Source: Earliella scabrosa | Taxonomy: Eukaryota > Basidiomycota > Agaricomycetes > Polyporales > Polyporaceae | Reading direction: 5' to 3' | Assembly: GCA_022605405.1 (NCBI GenBank) | Contig: JABYQQ010000001.1 | Span: 2,046,001-2,110,000, forward strand | Length of the DNA: 64,000 nucleotides | In this document: positions 46,801 to 59,615 of the stretch, one piece after another | Position numbering within the stretch: position 1 is the first letter of the stretch | Layout of the letters: the number at the start of each line of letters is the position of its first letter | Notes under the pieces: model-generated | The model's database searches: none | Told to the model about the DNA's origin: nothing | The model's input: the letters and a program-made list of their open reading frames with translations, nothing else | Program-made: the position numbers and the translations under genes

Positions 46801-48093
46801 TTCGAACCCTCTTCGAAGATACGAACAAGTTGGGCGAAGACGAGTGGGACGAGGACGTTCACCACTCGCCCAACAATCATGATCAGGAAGCATAGGAACT
46901 ATGTCCGAAGTTAGCATCAAATCACAGGACCTGCAACGTGTTCTACGCACGGCAAGGAACTGAAGCGCGAAACTCTTCGATGGCCACAGATAAGGCGTGA
47001 TATGCTTGATCCGCGCAAAGATCTCGCGCCAGGACGGGTCAAGTGCAATGTCCTCCTTTGACTCCTGCGGATCCGCGATAGGTGAAGAGATGAGCCATGC
47101 GTTAGCAACTCCGCGACGAGACTAGAAGTGTGCTACTTCACTCACCTGAGCCTTAGGCGGCGGAACACGCACGGTAGAGGGGGCGGGGGTGTGAGTACGC
47201 GTTGTAGGGCTGGAGTTCTGACCCAAGGTGCGTCCACTGCGGAAAGTGCCATACTTGCTGGCCTCGGCGGAGAAGGGGGAGAGACCTGCGGAAGGCGCGG
47301 CGACATCCTGAGCGGGAAGGAGAAGGCTCGTGTCTGTGGGAGCCTCCTCGTCGGGTGTCTCCACGGGAACGTAGGCGATGCGAGGGAACAAGAGCGCAAA
47401 GAACAGAGGTACAAGTAGTAATACACGGAATGAAGGGAATGCGAGATGGAGGAGGAACACAGTTGAGAGGGGGTCTGTGAGGGATGATGTCAGCGGTGGT
47501 TTGGGCGGTGGATGAACGGAGAGACGACTCCAGCTGACACACGAGCACCGCGCGTCGGGCGCGCGATTCGTCGTCGTACGCACTTCCGTCGCAGAAACGA
47601 CGTGCATATAGCGAGATGAAACGGAAAACTCACGGGTGATGGCCAGAGCGAGGAGGACGACCTGCGCAATATCCAGCGCCAGGGCGGCGAAGATGGCGTA
47701 CTTGTGCCTTTTCAAGGACCAAACATCGACACCCCGGACTTCCTTCCACGCACCGAGCGCGGCAAGACCTGCGAAGGCGACGAGGCCAACGACCGCGTTG
47801 ACTTCGAGCCCGGTGAATGCGGGCCACTCCTTACGGACCACCGCCCAAATGGCAAATGTAAGCCCGTCGAGGAGGTAGCTGAGGCCGGCGAGAGAAAGGA
47901 ACGCATAGATGAGAGCGCGACGGTGCGTGCGAGTAGCGACGACGACGGAGGTGATGGGCGAGGAGGACTGCGGCGAGGGTGCAGCCGGTCGTGTAAACAA
48001 GAGTGAGAGAGTAGAGAGGAGGACGATGCTGGGCGAAAGCACACGAAGAACAAACAGTGGCGTGAACGCCACTGCGGGGATGGTTGGGGCCAT
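43816..48093 (-). CDS. HMT1: Hmt1/ABCB6-type half ABC transporter
   Basis: Half-size exporter with an N-terminal extra membrane domain, the plan of fission yeast Hmt1, which loads phytochelatin-cadmium or related thiol conjugates into the vacuole. The ATG at 48091-48093 gives [20 protein letters not shown] and five or so N-terminal helices. The exporter membrane domain follows, with the family signature [16 protein letters not shown]. The nucleotide-binding domain has Walker [11 protein letters not shown]-loop VPQDPVLF, signature RLSGGEKQR and Walker [10 protein letters not shown] tail of some 270 residues, rich in Ala/Pro/Ser and with VAFPS/IAFPA repeats, ends KKDKRKSMS at 43816. The frame may open upstream of 48093, but no ATG lies there in that frame. 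Its 5' flank (48,174-48,350) recurs at 59,220-59,400. Substrate is inferred. Confidence 0.9.
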
Positions 48094-48562
48094 GAGAGTC
48101 GTCGCCGCCGTCGTCGCTGAGCTCGACGTCGTCGTGGGTCGTGAAGAAGAGAGGATTGGGCGGAGGAAGGTTGAAAAGAGGCGCGCCTCGTGTTGTGGCC
48201 GAGCTCTTATCGGAAACTTCTGCCTCAGGGCCTTTGCGGTGCTCGCTTGTGCTCCGGAGCGTGCAAGCCGACGCTTTCTCGACAATGCGCAAACGTGATT
48301 GTGATTGGGCCTGCAGTGGCGTCAATGATTCCCCCGTCTGCCCAGCATGATGTCAGATAACAGCGCCTCCAGGCGGTGGCGCCCCCGCCTCGGAGGCTTT
48401 TTGCCTACACACTACAGAGTACATGCATTCTGCAACAATACAACACGGACCAGAGCAGGTATCGACGGAAACAACGACAACACGGATACAAATGACCAGG
48501 TACATCCCGAGAACAAAAGATTGGCGTCAGATAATCGACTTCAGCACATTCCTTTTCATCAA

Positions 48563-50226
48563 TCACATCTCGTCAGCCCGCTTGAACGTCTTCTCGATAG
48601 TTCCCTCCTTCAGCTTGTAACCATTTGCCGCAAGAAGCTTCGACCGCAAGAACGGGGAAGTGTCGTAGATGTCATGTTCCTTCGCCTGCGAGCCGCCCAT
48701 GAATTTCCGACGATTCGGAGCAGGGAAGACACGAAAACTTACGCGCTCGTCCAGTTCAGAAACCTTGACTGTGATCGACTCCGGCTGCTGGTAGTGCTGC
48801 AACTGATAGAATCGTGCCTTCTCCTTCACAAGCTGGCCGAGGAGGAAGGCAAGCAACTCTTCGTGGTCGCGTGCCTGCGTCAGGTACTTGCGGAATCCCT
48901 GTGGTGCCACAGCACGTCAGACCGCGCCAGTTCGAACTCGATAAGGTTGACATCCTCCTACTATAGCCACATAGCTTTGCTGATGACAGCTAGTTGCGAA
49001 ACGATAGACCGCTAAATTATCCAAATCTGGTATGCCGCGGGATGCCCTCTATTTGCACATAAACACTACGAGAGCGGTCTATCGTTTCGCGACCTAGCTG
49101 GAAGAGGGCAGTCTTCCCAGATATTCACCATCCCATCAATAGAACGCGAATCGGCTTCTGGAGGATGATTCGTTCAATTGACGGGATGGTGGATATCTAG
49201 CTCACCCCTCACCAGCCAAGCGATGTAGCCATGGCAGGTTGTGGATAGAATCAACAGAAGACCCCGCTCGGGACGACACAGAACTTGGTTACCCGCAAAA
49301 GGCTCATACCAGTCTTCTGTGTCGCTCCAAACAGAGCCGAAAATCGAAAAGAGACGACTTACACGCTCGAGCGTCTTCTTGATCGACATCTTCTGTGCAC
49401 TGACGAAGCTCCCTACCGCGACCGAAATCGCCAAGTCGATGTCATCTGCACGCACGTATTCGCGCAAAGCCATCTTCGCGCTGGCCTCCGCCATGCGGAT
49501 CATGCTCTCCAGGTGACGCACGGTGATGGGGAACGAGCCCGTGGCGAGGGATTCGCGGCGGAGCTCACCAAACAGTCGCGCGAGCTTCTCCTGGTCCATG
49601 TCGTACAGCTTCGGCCGCACTTTCTCCTTCGCGTACATGATATACTTGCGAAGGAGATCCTGCGGGATGATCTGCGTCGGGAGTCAGCAATCATCGATCG
49701 AAGACGCAAATCGGAAACGCACGTCAGCATCCAGAGTAGTCCCGACCTCCATCTCGTCTTGCTGCGCATCGAACTTGGGGTGGCTGCGAAGATGGCTGCC
49801 GACGACGAAACGAGCGAGCAGCTCGTCCTGGACTGGATCTACAGTGTCCTTCACAACGCATAGGACGTCAAAACGCGACAGAATCGGTTCCGTCAGCTCG
49901 ACGTTTTGTTGGAACGGGATGGTGGGGTTGTAGCGTCCTCTGATGGGGTTTGCCGCGGCGATGACAGCACATCTCGCCTGAAGGGTGGTGATGATACCGG
50001 CTTTGGAGATGGAGATGGTTTGCTGCTCCATGGCCTCGTGGATTGACGTCCGGTCAGCGTCGTTCATCTTGTCGAACTCGTCGATGAGACAGGTGCCTTT
50101 GTCCGCGAGAACCAGCGCGCCGCCCTCCAGTGTCCACTCCTTTGTAATCGGATCCTTCCGGACACTCGCGGTCAGACCGACCGCGGATGCACCCTGACCC
50201 GTAGCGAAGACAGAGCGATGGGCGGT
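48563..50226 (-). pseudogene. MCM2: MCM2 3' part, left copy
   Basis: C-terminal half of Mcm2, a subunit of the MCM2-7 replicative helicase. Homology starts at [18 protein letters not shown], then Walker [11 protein letters not shown], the sensor region [12 protein letters not shown], arginine-finger area LSRFDVL, and the C-terminal RHLESMIRMAEASAKM, and finishes KRADEM with a stop at 48563. The Walker A exon (GDPGTAKS) and the N-terminal half are absent. Upstream sequence (50,227 on) is unrelated GC-rich DNA in both copies, so the cut predates the duplication. Coding exons and splice sites in the retained part look intact. The intron before GFRKYL is enlarged to about 450 nt by a foldback insertion. 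Without Walker A it cannot be a normal helicase. Confidence 0.9.
48931..49325. mobile_element. Foldback (hairpin) insertion in MCM2 intron
   Basis: About 390 bp present in the left copy only; the right copy has a 60-nt intron here. Arm 48988-49013 (AGCTAGTTGCGAAACGATAG and on) pairs with 49073-49099, one substitution and one extra base aside. A second stem pairs 49121-49140 with 49177-49196 with two mismatches that would be G-U pairs in RNA. No ORF or clear terminal repeat was seen. It may be a MITE-like element. Confidence 0.6.
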
Positions 50227-50461
50227 CGAGGATGGCAGGCGAGGAAGGCGAGCGCGGGGACGCGGAGCTGGAGGTGCAGAGCGTGGACGGCGGCGAGGGC
50301 GTGGACGGCGGCGAGAGCAGACGCGGCGGACAGGGCGAGAGACGAGAGGTGCCGCGGCGAGGGTGAGACGTGGACGGAGCGAGCGGTGCACGGCTAGAGC
50401 AAGCGACAGAGACGGACGACGAGATCTCCCGGATCGATCATTTGCCTTAGGGCACTTTGAA

Positions 50462-50501
50462 GGGGCTAAGTTGAGTACAAGGGGGCTAAGTTGAGTACGA
50501 G
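50462..50501 (+). repeat. Tandem 20-bp repeat, two units
   Basis: GGGGCTAAGTTGAGTACAAG is followed by GGGGCTAAGTTGAGTACGAG, and a third, degenerate unit follows. The same is at 61123-61162 in the right copy. Confidence 0.85.
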
Positions 50502-53294
50502 GGGGAGTAGGGCATCTAGAGGGGAAGTAGGGACCTGGAGAGCGGGCAAGTGAGTACGAGGGATGGAGGAAATACAGTCGAGGACGCACACAGGAGACAT
50601 CGAGCCACGAGAGGCCTCTCGGGCATCTGAGCAAGTTAGAGAGAGCATGCGCTCCCTCGTACCGTCCCTCGAGCTCACTGTGCACGTACCAGCAGACAAC
50701 GCACCATTGAAGAGACTGCAGAAGAAAATTTTCCTCCTGCTGCACCGAGTGAGACGGCCGGCGAGCAAGCAGATACACACGCATCTCGAGCGGAAAAGAG
50801 CACAAGTAGGCAGACATGGGCAGCTACACGAATACAGACATCGCGGACAGAGGCCAAGTGCTACTTAAGCGGCAGACTCTCGTTCCGAGGCTCCGGTCCC
50901 GCCGGCGCCTATCCTCACCCATTGGCGGTCCTCCGCCACCGACGCGTCTTGCCTTCCGCCGCCATCTCTCCCTTCGCTCTCTCAGCCGCTCCGCTCGTGC
51001 ACGCTTGCTGGCTGGCTACGCGTGCGGCTGCACGAGATACCGACACACCGAGGAGTCGAGCGTGGTCCGAACTGGGATGCAGGTCAGCGATACGACGCGG
51101 GAGTCTGAACGACGTACCACGTCCGGGAGAACGATGAGCACACGGCAGTGTGCAGTTCCGACGCGCTCGCTTCTGCCGTCGTACGCGACCATCTCCTGAG
51201 CGCATACAGTGTACACCGGGGGGAGGACACAGGTAAGTCCTGATCTCGTCCCTTGGATGCGCCCCCGTCCGTCCCTCCGCCTTCGTCTGCAACGATCTGC
51301 AAGTATCGGGTGAGCAAAGACACCGGGATGACAAGATTGAGAGAGGGCGCACCTGCATGCAGGTGAGTCTGGACCGCAAGCCAAGAGCAGGACGCGAAGC
51401 GGGCAACGAACCTCGGTCCTCGGCAGATGCACGAGCTGCCTGTCTTCGCGTCGCATACGTCTGCACATGACGGTGGGTGAGAATGGACGCATAACGGGAC
51501 AGGTGAGTGTACTCACCGCATATACTAGGCTCCGCGTCCTGACCTTGCCCTGGAGCCACTCGGGAGAGCTCTCTGCCGTGCGTCCCCGCGGACGTTGGTT
51601 GAGATGCGCAGTCAGCACTCTGCGCACATCCATCCCGCGGGGACACGATCATCGTTGGATGCGGTTTGAGCGGGTACAGGTGAGTGTGTTCACCTAATGC
51701 TCGCACAGCTCGGATTGGAGCCGTCCGGGGGAGCATTCAGAACCCTGCCGTCGGCTTGAGCGGGTCGCATGTCCAGACAGGTCAGTGTCGTCGCCTCCGA
51801 GCCATGCATGCAGCCCTCTCGCTTTGGAGGCGTCCGGGGGCGCAGCAAGTGCTGCCTGCCATGCGCACTTGTTCCTACACGGCGACGAGCTGTCAGGAAC
51901 CTGCAAAGCCATCCAGGGGGTGTCTGGGACTGACTCGTGATGCGCATGTCCGTGACGGGAGGTACTCACTGTGCGCTGCGAGCAGACCGGGTTCCCGTCC
52001 AAAATTGGGCCTGCGCAGTTGTGAGGGAGATGTACGAGTCTGCGACATTGACAGGCTGCGTGCAATCCCGCCTCCTGGCCGAGCGAGCAGAAGCCGTCTC
52101 GATCGCGCATGTCTCGGCATGCGATGCGGTCACTCCGGGCGTCGGTGCATCACCGAGATGGCGGTAGGAGCCGTGCGCGTGAGAGGCTGGACGTCCTGAG
52201 CGGGTGTGCTGTTGTGTGTCGCCAAAGTGGCCTTGTACGCGCAGGAACCGCGGAATAGGCATCCCACCCTGGCGCGGAGCTGTGCGGGCAGTGTCCGGGA
52301 CTTGCATGTCGGTCTACCGACGCATAAGCGGGTAGCGTCCAGTGCCGCATGTCAGTATGCGCAGCGTGTGTCTGGAGAGAGAAGGACACGCACGGGAGGT
52401 GCAACGAGTCACAGGGCAAGCAGGACTCAGGAGGGGCTTGAGCGGACTATGAACAGGAACTCACCATCGGACGGACACCATGATTCATGATTCATGCATG
52501 CTCACTGACAACACTTGATCTACAAGTCAGAGTGCATGTCAGCTGCAATTGCGACAAACAGACCGGCGCACGGAATACTCACGAGATGACTTCTGAACGG
52601 CCCTTGTGCGTTGTAAGATGAAGGAACAGGTCATGAAGGAGATAGCGGCGTCGGGGAGGCAGGAGTTGTGGGGATCCCAACAATTCAAGAACACGATCAA
52701 ACGGTACGTACACTCAATCCCCTTCCACGCACGCATGCATCTGGACACATCTCAGTCTTGCCGTAGGTTCGCGCTGCCGCACAAGGGCGAATATCTACAC
52801 CAATCGTCGAATCGTCGTCAGCTTCACATAGCATCGAGGACGCGAATGCACTCACCGGGGGTCAAACGTCTACAAGGAGGAGGACAAGATCCGACTTGAA
52901 GACCAGAGACTTGCTCGCGACTCTCGCCGTGGCGCGCTGGCTGTCGACATTGTAGCGAGCGTAAGCGGGAGCAAATTGAGACCAAGTCTAGAGCGTTCAG
53001 ACCTTCACACTCTGCAAGCGACACTCCCATGTGTGAAGCAGCTCCAGCCGCGATCTCTCATGTCATGACCCATTTTCGGGATGTGGAGAATGGATACACG
53101 TAACACGACGGAATAGTGAATTGTGCGACCGCACTTCTGTCGCTCACTTCCCTATTCCTCCGTGCATGTGTTCTCGACGGGTTGCTCTAGCATTCCCCAT
53201 CCTGCCCACGGAGCGATTTGATTAGCCATTAAACCAGTCTCTGGATCCCGTTCGCTTAGAGTTGTTGATCCGTCCAAAACACCGCTTACTAGTA

Positions 53295-53344
53295 TTGACG
53301 TGATTGTATATGCAAATCTTTGACGTGATCATATATGCAAATCT
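53295..53344 (+). repeat. Tandem 25-bp repeat, two units
   Basis: Two copies of a unit beginning TTGACGTGAT and ending ATGCAAATCT differ at two bases. Each holds TGACGTGA, which resembles an ATF/CREB site. The right copy of the duplication reaches the window end inside it. Confidence 0.8.
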
Positions 53345-56300
53345 CAGAAACACCGCTAGTAGAGCGAGCAGACATGGCAAGCACGTAGAACAAGTCAGCA
53401 GTAGTAGCTGCCCATTCTCCAATGGTTCTCCAAAGTAAATGGCATGCGCACACACCACTCTGGACGGGAAGCTGCTTTGCGTTCTTAGGCCGTCGTGTGA
53501 ACGCCTCACTTGATGTTTCGTGTCTTGAAGCGGCGCAACTGAGAGCAACAGGCGGCGAGATATTACACGCCAAGAGTCATGCTGCCCATATCCCATCCAA
53601 ACTAGCGTCGGTAACAAAGGCGTGGCATGACCCGACTCGAGGAGTACGAGGTGCCATCTTGTTGGCAAATGGAATTCTCCTCGACCGTCTGCAGAGTGCC
53701 CTCAGCACGAACCTGGTTGACAAACGTGGCGCAAACCACCACGACCACTGCGGGTGCGGGAGCTGTAGTAACGTGAGAAGACAACGAGGCGATCGCGAGA
53801 GAACTCAATAAGCACTGTGATGATCGTACGGACATTGCACCGACTAGTATGACACCCAAGTTGCGTAACACCTGCCGCTCGTTTCGTGCTGTCCGGGATG
53901 CAGGCGGGGGCGGAAGCACATTCGTGCAAGATCCTGCTGGGTCGGGAACAAACTACTAGAGCGTCCTGGAACAAACTCAGATTTACGTGAGTGCAATGCA
54001 AAGAGGAGACACCACGAGTGGGCACGAGTCAGGTCGTGCGACAGCACAATGACCGGAATAGACTGGCAGTCTGCGTACGCTCGTGGACTGGAGAGATCAA
54101 GGTGACATCTGTTCAAAAGTCAAAATGGATAGGACAGACAAGCTGGGACCATGACGAGCAAGACACAGTCGGACACGCCCCGTCTTCGTTCTCCCGAGAC
54201 AATCACAACTTGAAGATTCCGCTCGTAGCATGCATGCATAACTACTTGCATTCTACACTTCGAGGCTGACTGCGTCCGCACGCAGACTAGTCGCATCGCA
54301 TGCATGAATTACACTTGTGAACTCGGACTCAAACGCATCTCCCAACCGTCACACTTGCTGCGAGGATCGTGCATTAGTGACTATTGCATTCTACTACTAG
54401 CGAGTTCTCAGACTGCGTACCTTGTCAGGGACACCACAAACTGGTCTAAGGATCCTCCAATTTTGTCGGATAGCATAGATCCATCGGCGAATTGGCCAGA
54501 GTCCGAGTCGACGATCTTCAGCCTATCGGGATCTATGACATACAGTCCGTGAGCATGAGCCGGACATCTCATCGACACAATACAGCCAGGGTTACCTTCC
54601 CGACCATGAAGACAGTCGGAACGACACTGCTATGCCCATCACGTACTTACAAGTGTTGGATTTTCTACCTCTGCAGGGTGCAACCATTGGTTCGGACGCA
54701 ATATGGCTCGAGCGCAGACGTAAAATACCGGGGACACAGCTTAACGAGGTGTTCCCTCGTTCCGCAGGCCGCGGACGCACTCCAGAGCAGAAAGGCAGGA
54801 ACCTGCCAGAATGGCCGTCACTACAGAACCGAGCGGAGCAAGTCTCGCATCATGGCTCTACCCGTCTGGACACCGCAAGTCGAGCGGTCGATCCCGTAAC
54901 TCAGCCTCGTATCTCGACGCTGAAGTTCTCGACAGACCGACTGGGTGCACATCCTGTTCACAGCACGGCGCATCCCGACGACGTCATGCACTCGCGAGAG
55001 CGAATCACAAAGCTAGATGGGGGTGCGACCATTCCGAAAAGAGGCATAGTCATCTTTCGGGACATGTCCAACCAAGCTCTCCGAGTTAATGGTAGCGAGC
55101 TGAACGCGACCCGTAAGTCTCGGGCGATGCAAAGTGAGTGCATGTCCGGACTCGAGAGTGCATCCTGCTTGTCCCGTCGGCGCACAACCAGACTGCCTGC
55201 ACAACGCGCTAGGCTGCACCGAGCACTCCAATCCACCGTGCATCCTGGCATCGTCGCATGCAGCTCCCAGCCCTGGATATCTGACGTGCTGCTGGGTGTG
55301 TCCCTCGACACGCAACCCCGATCGTCGCAAGTGCGGAGCGCAGAGTCCACGAGAGACTCCATCGCGCGGTCGAGGCCGCACTTTCGCGAACTGCGTTTGG
55401 GTTGACGTCTTTCAAGTCTGCATTCTTCTCGCACCGCCCACCGAGCGATCCGACGGTACGGCCCGAACCCTGAGCTCCAGCTCAGCTCGACATGACCCGC
55501 AGGGCTCGAGCGAAGCCCCGACATGCATACCGAGGACGGCGATTGCAGTCATGGTTGCGAAGCTCTCCCGACGCGCAGGGCAAGGGGAGGAGCAGCTCGG
55601 ACACGCCTTCATCTCGACGGTGCGCTGCAAGTGCAAGATGCAGTGAGATGCGGGCCGCAGAGACCTCCTCAGGTCTGTCAAACAACGCGACGCGTGAATC
55701 GGCTCTGGATGACCGCAAAGCTTGACTTGGCCATCGCCTGGGCGCGATTCCTTCCAAGTCGTGACAAGTCCGCTTGCGCCTGAACCTCGCTCAACAATCA
55801 GCTTGTTCGCGTGCTCCCCGAGCCTTCTCGCCCTGCGCCTGCGAGCCCGACGGGAGGTACTACGAGTCCTCGCACGCAGCGACGATGCTCGACACGATCG
55901 TGATGATCCGCGTCAGAGTCTCGTTGAGCGTCGGGGACGCAGAGAACCCAACCGCGGTCCGCGAGTCCTCAAGGCTCAGAGGGCATGCGCGAATCTGCAT
56001 CGCTGAACCCTCGAGTGCGGACGCCGGTCAGTACCCGCATTGCGCATGACGACCTCCCGTCTGCATGCGCGGCCGCACATCAGCCCCGGCATGCATCTTC
56101 GCATGCAATGCGTCATGCACTGTTGCACGCCGCGGATCGGGAGGCATGGACGGCTGACGAGCGTGCAGAGATCAACCCCGCCGGCCCTCCGCACGCCGCC
56201 CAATTTCGCGTCGCGCTGGTCCCTGGACCTTCCCATCGCACACGAGAATGACGAATGCCATGCGCGACGCCGTCGCACCCGAACTCGAATCTATCACAGC

Positions 56301-59211
56301 CAGACACGAGAATATGACCGAAACGAGGTGCTCACCGCATGATGCGCATGCAGCATGCTTTCGCACTCCACAGGCCGCTCCGGGTCAGGAGCGCGTGCAT
56401 GTGCGGGACCGTCCGAGTCGTGCCCGCGTCGTGCAGCACAGACTCGTCCGAGGTTCGGGTTCGGTGACTGGCTGAGGCGAGATGGACGACGAGAACTACA
56501 GTCTACTTCTGGCAGCGCATCCCGCCGGCCCTCCGTCCCGTCGTCCCATCGTCCGTCGCCTCCTCGGGGTTTCCAAGCCCGGATATTGCAGCATGCATCC
56601 GAGTTCCAACTTCCAGCGCGTGCGTTTCTCCTTGAGTCCTTCCGCTCGAGGTCGCCAAGCCCGGAGATTGCAGCGCAGGGCGCGGCGCTGCTCCCCACGA
56701 CGCGTGCACAATTAAAGACCTCACCGGTGCACCATCCGCCGCCGCGTCGTGCGCACGGCCGGCTCGAGCAGTGCGATGCGATGACGTCCCAGACGAGGCT
56801 CTGTGGGGAGCTCGGACGAAGCTTGCGAGTCCCGGCCACGAGTTTGGGGGGTTCGAGGATGCATTGATGATGCACCACCGAGTCCGACGGAGGATTGCTG
56901 ACCCGGAAGCGAGGCGAGCGGCGTGGTTAGCCACTCTGTGTGTTCACGCCGAGACCGCCAGGGGCGATGCGAGAGAGACGGAGGGGGCGTACGCGAAATT
57001 GACGGAGCGCTGCATCGGTCCACAATTACGGGGCGGGGCGGCGGGCGCGGCTGAGGGGTTGACGAGTCGGGTATCGGATGTTGGCGTCCGTACGGCGATG
57101 CGGGGTGGTCCGTGCGCCGTGGCAGGGAAATATAGCCTGAGCCCGAGGAAACCACCTCGACCCGTTCGTCCGTCTGCGTCGCTCCTGGACCCGCATCCTG
57201 CCGTCCTCTCGGTCGTCTTCACGCCGCTGTCGCCCGCTATCGCCAGACCGCATCCCGCCGGCGTCCAGCTGACGTTTCCCAGCGTTGAGAGTACGTCCTG
57301 AAGGGTACGTGAGTGCCTCAGCTAACGGACCGAGTTACGCGTGTGCTCACTCGATTTGGACGCAGCTCGCGGTCCTTTGTCTTGTCCGCTCTGCATCAGT
57401 GGACAAGATGACGCCATGCGACCTCAATTCCTGCTAGAGCGAGGTGAGCCAGAGGGATTTGAGCGGTTGTGCGTGTGCTGACGTCGAGTGCACAGGGTGC
57501 GCGGCGGTCCCGGATGCGCTAGTACGCTCGATCGGGCGTGCTCCCGGCTGGTCAGTGCGTGACTGCCGTTCCCGTGCGGTCGCGACTGATGAACGAAGCG
57601 CGTAGGTGAGTTTTCCGGGTCATCTGAACGGAATGAGAGGTCAGCGATGACTGACCTAGTGCGTCGTGCAGACGGCGCCCCGCATCGAGCACGACGTGCT
57701 GTGCGGTTGTGCAGCCACGGCCGGCGGATGTGTTGGCGAGGAGCCGTCGGAACGGCGATGCACGTCGGGCCCGGGTCTGCATGTGCTTCAGCACGCACTC
57801 CGCGCGATCTCCGGTGGTCCGAACCCATCACGCGTCGAGTTGAATGGCCGGTCGAGTCAAGCCGCCGTTCGACATGCGTGGAAGCGCGCCTGAAGCGAAT
57901 GTGAGTGGTATCGCGCATGGATCGAGTACGCGTGTGCTTGCCGAGATTGCTCACAGCTCGAGGCCGTTTTTGGCGGCGCTGCACGGAGACGGCAACGGCC
58001 TAGCCTCGACGCTACACCGGAGGGCCCTGAATACACGGTGAGTCGCTGAACCGAGATCTCGAGACGTTGCGCGCGTGCTCACGTTGAACGGGTAGCGGGA
58101 CTGCTCTCGGGTCCGGTCCCATGCATCTGCCAGGGGAATCGCTCCCGGCGGATGCTCGCGTCGACGCCCTGTTTGGGTGCGTGTGAGCAAGGCCGTAGGT
58201 GAGCTCTGGTCGTTGTCCAAGATGAGTGCACAGCTGACTGCCGTGGTGCGTCGTCCAGACGGGATCGACGGGAGCTCGAGACCGCACATCGCAGGCCGGA
58301 GTTGCGATCTCCGGCTGCTCGGGTCGTGGTTGTATCCAGATCGCGGGTGAGTCCGTCTTCGGGACGAAGACGCAACTCGAGGGCTGAGTTGCACGCCTTG
58401 CAGTCAGCTCCTCGTGGCGCGTGCACACGCCGTGTTGATGGATGCCGCTGGAAGGAGTCGGGAGGATGCGAAAGAAGATGTGCGTGCGGGATGGGACGAG
58501 GGTGCGCCAGTAGGGCGGTTGCGGAGTGTTCAACACGAGCGCGATCTTGACCGGGCGTGAGATGCGTCCAGGCGCGGAGGGCAGCGCGGCGGCGTGTTGA
58601 CTGAGACTCGCGAGCGCGCGCGCGTCTTGTTGCGAGCTGAGAGGTCGCGTCCCGGAGAGCGACACAGCGAGGACGGATGCGCACTAGGAGAAAGAAGGCG
58701 TGAGTGGGGGAGTGCGTGAACGGGAGGCTCGGAGAGGGGCTCACGGTGGCTGTATGCGCGGCGGAGAGGGAGAGGGATGGGCTATATGCGGATAGCCATA
58801 CGCGTATGGCTCTGCGCATCTGCTGAGAGTGCGGTGAGTGGGCGACCTGAGCGTCCGGATGGCAACTCACTGCAAGCGGACGGGAGACGGTGCGACTGCG
58901 GCGTCGTGCGCGGAGAGCATGCATGCATGCAGAGAATGCGGCCGTGGATGCAGCACTTGGACGGATCGAGAGCCTGGAGGCCCGTATATGCGCGTCGTGG
59001 CGGCGAGGACGGGCTCCTGCAGCGGGCTGGGCTCGGTTCACTGGGAGCGGTGAGTGCACGCACAGAGAGAGCCCGAGAGAGCTTGCGAGCTCGAGCAGAG
59101 GCGGACGAGGCGAGCACGGCGGTCGCAGGCGAGAGGCCCTCGACGACGAGCCTCGGCCGGGGCTGGTCTCGACAGCGACGATCGTCGGGCAGAAGAGCGC
59201 ATCGGGCGGGA

Positions 59212-59400
59212 GAAGCTCGAAAAGAGGCGCGCCTCGTGTTATGGCCGAGCTCTTATCGGAAACTTCTGCCTCAGGGCCTTTGCGGTGCTCGCTTGTGCTC
59301 CGGAGCGTGCAAGCCGACGCTTTCTCGACAATGCGCAAACGTGATTGTGATTGGGCCTGCAGTGGCGTCAATGATTCCCCCGCCTGCCCAGCATGATGTC
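59212..59400 (-). pseudogene. HMT1 5' flank fragment
   Basis: Closely matches 48,166-48,350, the region just before the HMT1 start codon, and breaks off at about 59,212, before the transporter coding sequence. No membrane or ATPase domain follows. It marks the duplication edge. Confidence 0.75.
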
Positions 59401-59615
59401 AGATAACAGCGCCTCCAGGCGGTGGCGCCCCCGCCTCGGAGGCATTTTTGACAAGGGGAGGGAGGTCAGTACAGTACATGCAATCTACCACAATACAAGA
59501 GAGACCACAGCAGGTATCGGAAGCAACGACAACAGATGCGCGAGTACGTAGTACATGTTCGGATAACAAAGGATTGGCGTCAGATAATCGAGTTCTACAC
59601 ATTCCTTTTCATCAA

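Larger units (their letters stand above)
48166..53339. repeat. Large direct duplication, left copy
   Basis: Matches 59,212-64,000, the window end, which may not be the true end of the repeat. The offset is 11,046 near 48.17 kb and 10,661 from about 49.37 kb on. The change is mainly an insertion of about 390 bp near 48,931 in this copy. Differences are frequent up to about 49,955. From there to 53,339 I found none in the pieces compared. It holds the 5' flank of HMT1, the 3' part of MCM2 and 3 kb of unassigned GC-rich DNA. Confidence 0.9.
50227..59211. other. GC-rich region without recognised gene
   Basis: About 9 kb in which I recognise no protein, tRNA or rRNA. Long open frames exist (for example 54,632-55,405, 257 codons, ATG) but they overlap on several frames, as expected at high GC. 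Recurrent features are GTGAGT-rich stretches, the inverted repeat at 51502-51517, the palindrome CACCTGCATGCAGGTG at 51350-51365, and short direct repeats. The part to 53,339 is present twice, again from 60,888. Confidence 0.4.

Noticed and set aside
50915..51736. 273-codon minus-strand frame, present twice
   Set aside because: Identical in both duplication copies only because the DNA is identical; no motif and overlapping frames open on the other strand.
53222..53668. 148-codon minus-strand frame near the duplication boundary
   Set aside because: No motif, crosses the tandem 25-bp repeat, and no splice or start context supports it.
58079..59371. 430-codon minus-strand frame starting in the HMT1 5' flank fragment
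   Set aside because: It begins in a relic of another gene and runs into GC-rich DNA; no domain, and its apparent start is not ATG.
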